The notes under the pieces are model-generated. The model did not search any database. It was not told where the DNA came from and saw only the letters and a program-made list of their open reading frames with translations. A program made the translations under genes and the position numbers. From Devosia sp. (GTDB lineage: Bacteria; Pseudomonadota; Alphaproteobacteria; Rhizobiales; Devosiaceae): 8,527 nt of DNA. Positions 5,193 through 8,527 of the stretch are shown here, piece after piece. Location of the stretch: positions 1 through 8,527 of the forward strand of contig JAEUMC010000908.1 in NCBI GenBank assembly GCA_016793415.1. Direction: 5' to 3'. The number at the start of each line of letters is the position of its first letter. Within the stretch, counting starts at the first letter, position 1.

Positions 5193-5999
5193 CTATTGCA
5201 AACCCACGGCATCGACGATGCCGCCGATGCAGCCGCCATCGGTGGGGCGGGCGGCGCGGATCAGCTTACCCAGATTGGGGGCATCGCCGGGTGCGCCCCA
5301 CAGGCCGATGGTGATCTCGGAGATGATGCGGCGCTTGCCGTCATCGTCGCAGGCGATGCGGACGCGCTGGCCGGCGCCCCTGCCGAAGGTGTCGTCGAAC
5401 GCCTCGCGGATCTGGTCGCGCGTCAGGGTCTTGCCGATATTGGCGGCGAACAGATCGCGGACTTTCGAGGCATTGAGGGCGGCGAGCAGTTGCGTGGCAG
5501 CGCTGAAGTACGGCGTCTCGTCGGCGCCATAGCAGGTGCCGTGCTTGATCCACTCATGCCGCTCGAGCTGCGAGCGGGTGCCGGGCATGACATCATCGAG
5601 GGTCTTCTGCAGCTCGGCCGGCAGCTCGACCGGCGGCAGGGCCGACCAGCGGCCATCGCGATCGAGTTGTTCGATCTTCGCGGCCACGTCGCAGTATTCG
5701 CCGGTTGGCCAGAGTCCATGCAGCGAGAAGTTGCTGGCATCGAACCGCGTCCGGCTTTGCTGGCGGCATTCCGGCTTGCTGGCGGCGCCCTCGCAGAAGG
5801 CCGGCTGCCAGCTCGCAGCCAGAATCAGGAACTGCTCGGAAGCCTTGGAAGATGTTGGAGGTTCTGGTCTGGGTGCCGGCTGCATCGGGGCCGGGGCGGT
5901 GGGTGCGACCGGCGGCGCATCCACCGGCCGCAGCCATAGATAGACCGCCCCGCCGATGAGGAAGGCCAGCAGCAGGGCGGAGAGCAGCCTCGGGTTCAT
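5193..5999 (-). CDS. RNase T2-family endoribonuclease, membrane-anchored or secreted
   Basis: This 268-residue protein cuts single-stranded RNA through a 2',3'-cyclic phosphate intermediate, outside the cytoplasmic membrane. Both catalytic segments are intact: CAS I FSLHGLWPT at 91-99 with His94, and CAS II HEWIKHGTC at 148-156 with His148, Glu149, Lys152 and His153. Six Cys (69, 78, 103, 156, 217, 257) suit disulfides in the periplasm. Residues 4-23 form a single hydrophobic helix after MNPR, with no obvious AxA cleavage site, followed by a linker very rich in Pro and Ala (about 25-50). An uncleaved anchor is therefore more likely than a free secreted form. It starts 4 bases after the cfa-like stop with no clear ribosome site, so it is probably translated by coupling. 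The downstream ABC exporter and the nearby cpdB-like gene are on the same strand. The family is the one that includes E. coli RNase I (rna). Confidence 0.92.
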   Translation of the reverse strand: MNPRLLSALLLAFLIGGAVYLWLRPVDAPPVAPTAPAPMQPAPRPEPPTSSKASEQFLILAASWQPAFCEGAASKPECRQQSRTRFDASNFSLHGLWPTGEYCDVAAKIEQLDRDGRWSALPPVELPAELQKTLDDVMPGTRSQLERHEWIKHGTCYGADETPYFSAATQLLAALNASKVRDLFAANIGKTLTRDQIREAFDDTFGRGAGQRVRIACDDDGKRRIISEITIGLWGAPGDAPNLGKLIRAARPTDGGCIGGIVDAVGLQ

Positions 6000-6003
6000 C
6001 CGG

Positions 6004-7116
6004 TCAGCGCTGCGTCACATAGCCGTCCGGCACGCCCCGGGTGCTGAGCACGAACTGCCAGACCTGCAGCACCTTGGCGCGGAAGCCGCCGGCGCAGCAG
6101 AGCAGGTAGTACTTCCACAGCCGATAGAACCGCTCTTCCTCTGGGGTGCGATCCTTTTTCCAGTTGCGGTCGAAGTTCTCGTACCAGGCGACCAGCGTCT
6201 TGTCGTAGTGCGGCCCGATATTGTGCAGGTCAATGACCGTGAACAACCCATCGATGGCCTTGCCGATCTGGGCGATCGAGGGGATGACGCCGCCCGGAAA
6301 GATGTACTTTTCCAGCCACGCCTCGATGGTCTCGGTCGACCACTGGCTGCCGATGGTGTGCATCATGAACAGCCCATCGTCCTTGATGACGCTGCGCGCC
6401 TTCTCGAAATAGGTGCGGTAGTTCTTGTGCCCGACATGCTCGAACATGCCCATCGAGACGACGTGGTCGGTCTTGCCTTCGAACTGCCGGTAGTCCTGCA
6501 CACGGAACTCGATCGGCAGACCCTTGTAGCGCTCGCGGCCATAGGCGGCCTGGTCGGGCGAGACGGTGACGCCGACGCAGTTGGCGCCGTATTTTTCGGC
6601 GGCGAAGCCCATGAAGGCGCCCCAGCCGCAGCCGATATCCCATACGGTCTGGCCTGGTTGCACGCCGATCTTGCGGCAGACCATGTCGAGCTTGGCCTCC
6701 TGGGCCTGGTCGACATTGGTAACGCCTTCCGGCCAGTACCCGCAGGAGCCGGTCATGCGCTTGTCGAGCGAGGCCTTGTAGGCTTCGGTCTCGTTGTAGT
6801 GCATGGCGGCGACGCGCTGCGAGCGGGTGATGTTCTGCATGTTCATGATGCGTGCCTGCACCACCTGCCAGACCAGGTTGGTGGTGACGCGCACCCCATC
6901 GGGCACGCGTGAGCGCAGCACGCGGTTGAAGAACTCCGCCATGTCGGCGACGTCCCAGATGCCGTCCATATAGGCTTCGCCGAGGCCGAGGGTGCCCTGG
7001 CCGTACAATCGTCTCCAGAATTCTTCGGAGTGGATCTGAGGGTCCCACGGGTTCGGACCGTTCAGCGTAATATCTGCCTCCTTGAGGAGGACTTCCATTT
7101 GTGGGGTGGCTCCCAT
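6004..7116 (-). CDS. cfa: cyclopropane-fatty-acyl-phospholipid synthase
   Basis: This 370-residue enzyme transfers a methylene from S-adenosylmethionine to double bonds of membrane phospholipid acyl chains, acting at the inner face of the membrane. The length is close to E. coli Cfa (382). The N-terminal lipid-binding region has GTLGLGEAYMDGIWD (41-55). The SAM site is VWDIGCGWG (158-166). Residues equivalent to the bicarbonate-binding active site are visible: Cys125 in SCGYW, Glu226 in GMFEHVG, His253 and Ile255 in MHTIGS, and Tyr304 in PHYDKTL. The YYLLCCAGGFRA segment (337-347) matches the conserved C-terminal Cys region. Oddly, the usual HYDxGND just before the active Cys reads HYNETEA (106-112). 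ATG 7116 follows AGGGA (7125-7121) by 4 bases; ATG 7098 is possible. It begins 79 bases after the rpiB-like stop; TTGACT (7182-7177) could be a -35, but no good -10 follows. Confidence 0.95.
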   Translation of the reverse strand: MGATPQMEVLLKEADITLNGPNPWDPQIHSEEFWRRLYGQGTLGLGEAYMDGIWDVADMAEFFNRVLRSRVPDGVRVTTNLVWQVVQARIMNMQNITRSQRVAAMHYNETEAYKASLDKRMTGSCGYWPEGVTNVDQAQEAKLDMVCRKIGVQPGQTVWDIGCGWGAFMGFAAEKYGANCVGVTVSPDQAAYGRERYKGLPIEFRVQDYRQFEGKTDHVVSMGMFEHVGHKNYRTYFEKARSVIKDDGLFMMHTIGSQWSTETIEAWLEKYIFPGGVIPSIAQIGKAIDGLFTVIDLHNIGPHYDKTLVAWYENFDRNWKKDRTPEEERFYRLWKYYLLCCAGGFRAKVLQVWQFVLSTRGVPDGYVTQR

Positions 7117-7195
7117 CGAATCCCTGCTCGTTCAAATCGACAAAACGCCGCAGAGCCAATGCCCCTCGGGAAGGCGAGTCAAGGTGGCCGGATGG

Positions 7196-7705
7196 TCAGG
7201 TCTCACCCCGCATCTCGCGCTCGAGGGCGGCGAGTTTTTCCACTCGGCGGCGGAAATGCTCCTCGGTGCTGAACTCGGCGGCAAGGAAGGCGCGGATGAC
7301 GTCGGAGGCGATCTGCGGGCCGACGATCCAGGCGCCGATGCACAGCACATTGACGTCGTCGTGGATGACGCACTGGCGCGCCACATAGGTATCGTTGGCA
7401 ACTGCGGCGCGGATCCCGGCGACCTTGTTGGCAGCGATGCAGGCGCCGGCGCCGGTGCCGCACACCAGCACGACGCGTTCGACCCGACCGTTGAGGATCA
7501 GGTCCACGGCCTTGCGGGTGACGTCCGGGAAATCAACCGACTCGGTCGATTCCGCGCCCAGGCTGATGACCTCGTCGCAATGGCGGCCGAGCAGATCGCG
7601 GACAAAGCCCTTCATCGGGAAGCCGGCATGATCGGAGGCAAGACCAAGCGCCCGCCGATGGGGAATGATCAGCCCGTCCGGGTGCCGGGCTTCGTCATGC
7701 AACAT
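7196..7705 (-). CDS. rpiB: RpiB/LacA/LacB-family sugar-phosphate isomerase
   Basis: This 169-residue cytosolic isomerase interconverts an aldose and a ketose phosphate; ribose 5-phosphate and ribulose 5-phosphate are the best guess. The N-terminal strand and loop LGLASDHAGF (21-30) carry the Asp and His of the active site. VCGTGAGACIAANKVAGIRA contains the catalytic-base Cys and the anion-hole loop, with GTGAGA where E. coli RpiB has GTGVGI. VIHDDVNVLCIGAWIVG retains the His equivalent to E. coli His99, but Trp stands where many members have Arg (GSR or GAR). The C-terminal HFRRRVEKL is the usual basic helix. The start is ATG 7705, since AGGAGG at 7717-7712 is 6 bases upstream; a longer reading from TTG 7720 would translate that ribosome site. 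The N-terminus still carries about 20 residues more than E. coli RpiB. Upstream on the same strand is the cpdB-like gene. A LacAB or tetrose-phosphate isomerase role is the alternative. Confidence 0.85.
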   Translation of the reverse strand: MLHDEARHPDGLIIPHRRALGLASDHAGFPMKGFVRDLLGRHCDEVISLGAESTESVDFPDVTRKAVDLILNGRVERVVLVCGTGAGACIAANKVAGIRAAVANDTYVARQCVIHDDVNVLCIGAWIVGPQIASDVIRAFLAAEFSTEEHFRRRVEKLAALEREMRGET

Positions 7706-7711
7706 TTCGCG

Positions 7712-7717
7712 CCTCCT
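7712..7717 (-). promoter_or_regulatory. strong Shine-Dalgarno AGGAGG fixing the rpiB start
   Basis: A consensus AGGAGG lies 6 bases upstream of ATG 7705. The alternative in-frame TTG at 7720 lies immediately upstream of this site, so it is very unlikely to be the start. Confidence 0.85.
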
Positions 7718-7777
7718 CAAGCGATGGTGAGGCCGAGGTAAGGGCAGGATGCGAGATGCGACAAGCCGTCATGTGGT

Positions 7778-7804
7778 GGCCGGCGCGTTTTTGGCGCGCC
7801 GGCC
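7778..7804 (-). terminator. perfect 10-base GC hairpin after the cpdB-like gene
   Basis: GGCCGGCGCG (7778-7787) pairs perfectly with CGCGCCGGCC (7795-7804) around the 7-base loop TTTTTGG. It starts 9 bases beyond the cpdB-like stop. Read leftward the loop is CCAAAAA and no T tract follows, so it is not a textbook intrinsic terminator; it could still stop or stabilise the upstream message. The remaining leader to rpiB contains TTGTCG (7764-7759) as a poor -35 candidate without a good -10. Confidence 0.55.
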
Positions 7805-7813
7805 GATGAGGGA

Positions 7814-8527
7814 TCAGAGCGTGATCCGGTACTCGCCGAAGCCGTTCTCGCTGGTCTTGCCGGTGGCCTCGATCTTGACCGCGGTGACGTCGGCGAGGTG
7901 TTCGGCCGCCTTCGGGCCGGTTTCGAACAGCACGGTGCCGCCGATCGGGGCGAGCGACCAGTTGCTGTCGGCCTTGGGCTCGATGGTCTTCTGCTCGATG
8001 ATGTAGCGCACGATGATATCGCGGTTGGTATCGGGGCCCTTGAAGATGATCTTGTCAGGCCCGATGCCCGGGAAGGTGCCGCCGCCGCCGGCGCGATAAT
8101 TGTTGGTGGCAACGACGAACTTCTGGGCTGGATCGATCGGCTTGCCGTCGAACATGAGGTCGATGATGCGGCTTTCGGTGTTGCCGAGGTCTTCGCCCTT
8201 GGGGCCGTATTTCGAGGGCTTGGTGACGTCGATCTTGTAGGTGACGCCGTCGATGACGTCGAAGTTGTAGGCCGGGAAATCGAGGTTGATCAGCGGCTGA
8301 TCGGCGCTACCGGCAGCCACCTGGTTGAAGATGCCGGCCGAGCGATCGAGCCAGTTCTGCACGTCCTGGCCGGTGATCACCACGGCCTGGATAGTGTTGG
8401 GGTAGAGATAGAGATCGGCGACGTTCTTGATCGCCACCGGGCCGACCGGCACGTCGGTGTAGTAATCCGGGCCGCCACGGCCACCGGCCTTGAACGGTGC
8501 GGCGGCGCTCAGGATGGGGAGGGCCTC
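7814..8527 (-). CDS. cpdB: 2',3'-cyclic-nucleotide 2'-phosphodiesterase / 3'-nucleotidase, C-terminal part
   Basis: The frame is open to the window edge, giving 237 C-terminal residues of a protein that in E. coli is about 650 long. It matches the C-terminal substrate-binding domain of the 5'-nucleotidase/CpdB superfamily. [20 protein letters not shown] (residues 6-25 of the fragment) and [20 protein letters not shown] (34-53) are typical of CpdB rather than Ush[18 protein letters not shown] (84-100) and [13 protein letters not shown] (142-154) carry the aromatic residues that stack on the nucleotide base. The metal-binding phosphoesterase domain and signal peptide are outside the window. The enzyme would act in the periplasm, opening 2',3'-cyclic nucleotides made by RNases and releasing phosphate and nucleosides. 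The GTG at 8452 is internal and not the start. A strong hairpin follows the stop, and the rpiB-like gene comes next on the same strand. Confidence 0.9.
   Translation of the reverse strand, partial: EALPILSAAAPFKAGGRGGPDYYTDVPVGPVAIKNVADLYLYPNTIQAVVITGQDVQNWLDRSAGIFNQVAAGSADQPLINLDFPAYNFDVIDGVTYKIDVTKPSKYGPKGEDLGNTESRIIDLMFDGKPIDPAQKFVVATNNYRAGGGGTFPGIGPDKIIFKGPDTNRDIIVRYIIEQKTIEPKADSNWSLAPIGGTVLFETGPKAAEHLADVTAVKIEATGKTSENGFGEYRITL

Noticed and set aside
5956..6912. Rightward 318-codon open frame opposite the cyclopropane synthase gene
   Set aside because: It is fully antisense to a gene with all catalytic residues intact. The composition (many Val, Ala, Asp, His) is what the complementary strand would give.
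7706..7720. TTG 7720 as start of the RpiB-like protein
   Set aside because: This reading would translate the AGGAGG ribosome site itself (as Arg-Arg), while ATG 7705 is perfectly spaced from it.
1..8527. CRISPR arrays, insertion sequences, tRNA genes, toxin-antitoxin or phage-defence genes
   Set aside because: No regularly spaced repeats, transposase motifs, tRNA cloverleaf or known defence domains were seen on either strand; the RNase T2 is a standard envelope enzyme and not a toxin pair member.

Overview
The window is about 8.5 kb of GC-rich, densely coded bacterial chromosome. Gene content and protein style suggest an alphaproteobacterium, probably of the Hyphomicrobiales (a Devosia-like genome would fit). 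That placement is an impression from the sequences, not a search result. There are no tRNA or rRNA genes, insertion sequences, CRISPR arrays or phage genes, and no stretch above 300 bases lacks a gene.

Left part (1-2627). The window opens in the C-terminal helix-turn-helix of a LuxR-type regulator, followed by a weak terminator-like hairpin. Next comes a small rightward gene for a 91-residue protein of unknown function. It converges on a leftward pair, an ArsR-type repressor and a GNAT acetyltransferase, whose stop and start codons overlap as ATGA. Divergent from this pair is a 12-helix MFS (DHA1-type) efflux transporter. The roughly 110-base divergent region holds two copies of one 18-base near-palindrome. 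The copies are exact reverse complements, lie 52 bases apart centre to centre, and sit on the promoters in both directions. This looks like a compact self-regulated efflux and acetylation locus.

Middle (2628-5192). A 192-base convergent spacer with competing inverted repeats separates the MFS gene from a leftward two-gene ABC exporter. The exporter is a DrrA/CcmA-type ATPase followed, with a one-base overlap, by a 511-residue permease that looks like two fused, similar six-helix halves. The Shine-Dalgarno sequence of the ATPase lies inside an inverted repeat.

Right part (5193-8527, all leftward). In transcription order: the C-terminal part of a periplasmic 2',3'-cyclic-nucleotide phosphodiesterase (CpdB type, cut by the window edge), an RpiB/LacAB-family sugar-phosphate isomerase, a cyclopropane-fatty-acid synthase and, four bases later, a membrane-anchored RNase T2. 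RNase T2 produces 2',3'-cyclic nucleotides, CpdB hydrolyses them, and RpiB acts on ribose 5-phosphate. The group therefore makes sense as an RNA-scavenging neighbourhood with a membrane-lipid gene inside it, although the link is inferred from adjacency.

I see no clear novel defence or mobile system. The best leads are the twin mirror-image operator, the RNA-salvage gene grouping, the duplicated permease and the unassigned 91-residue protein.
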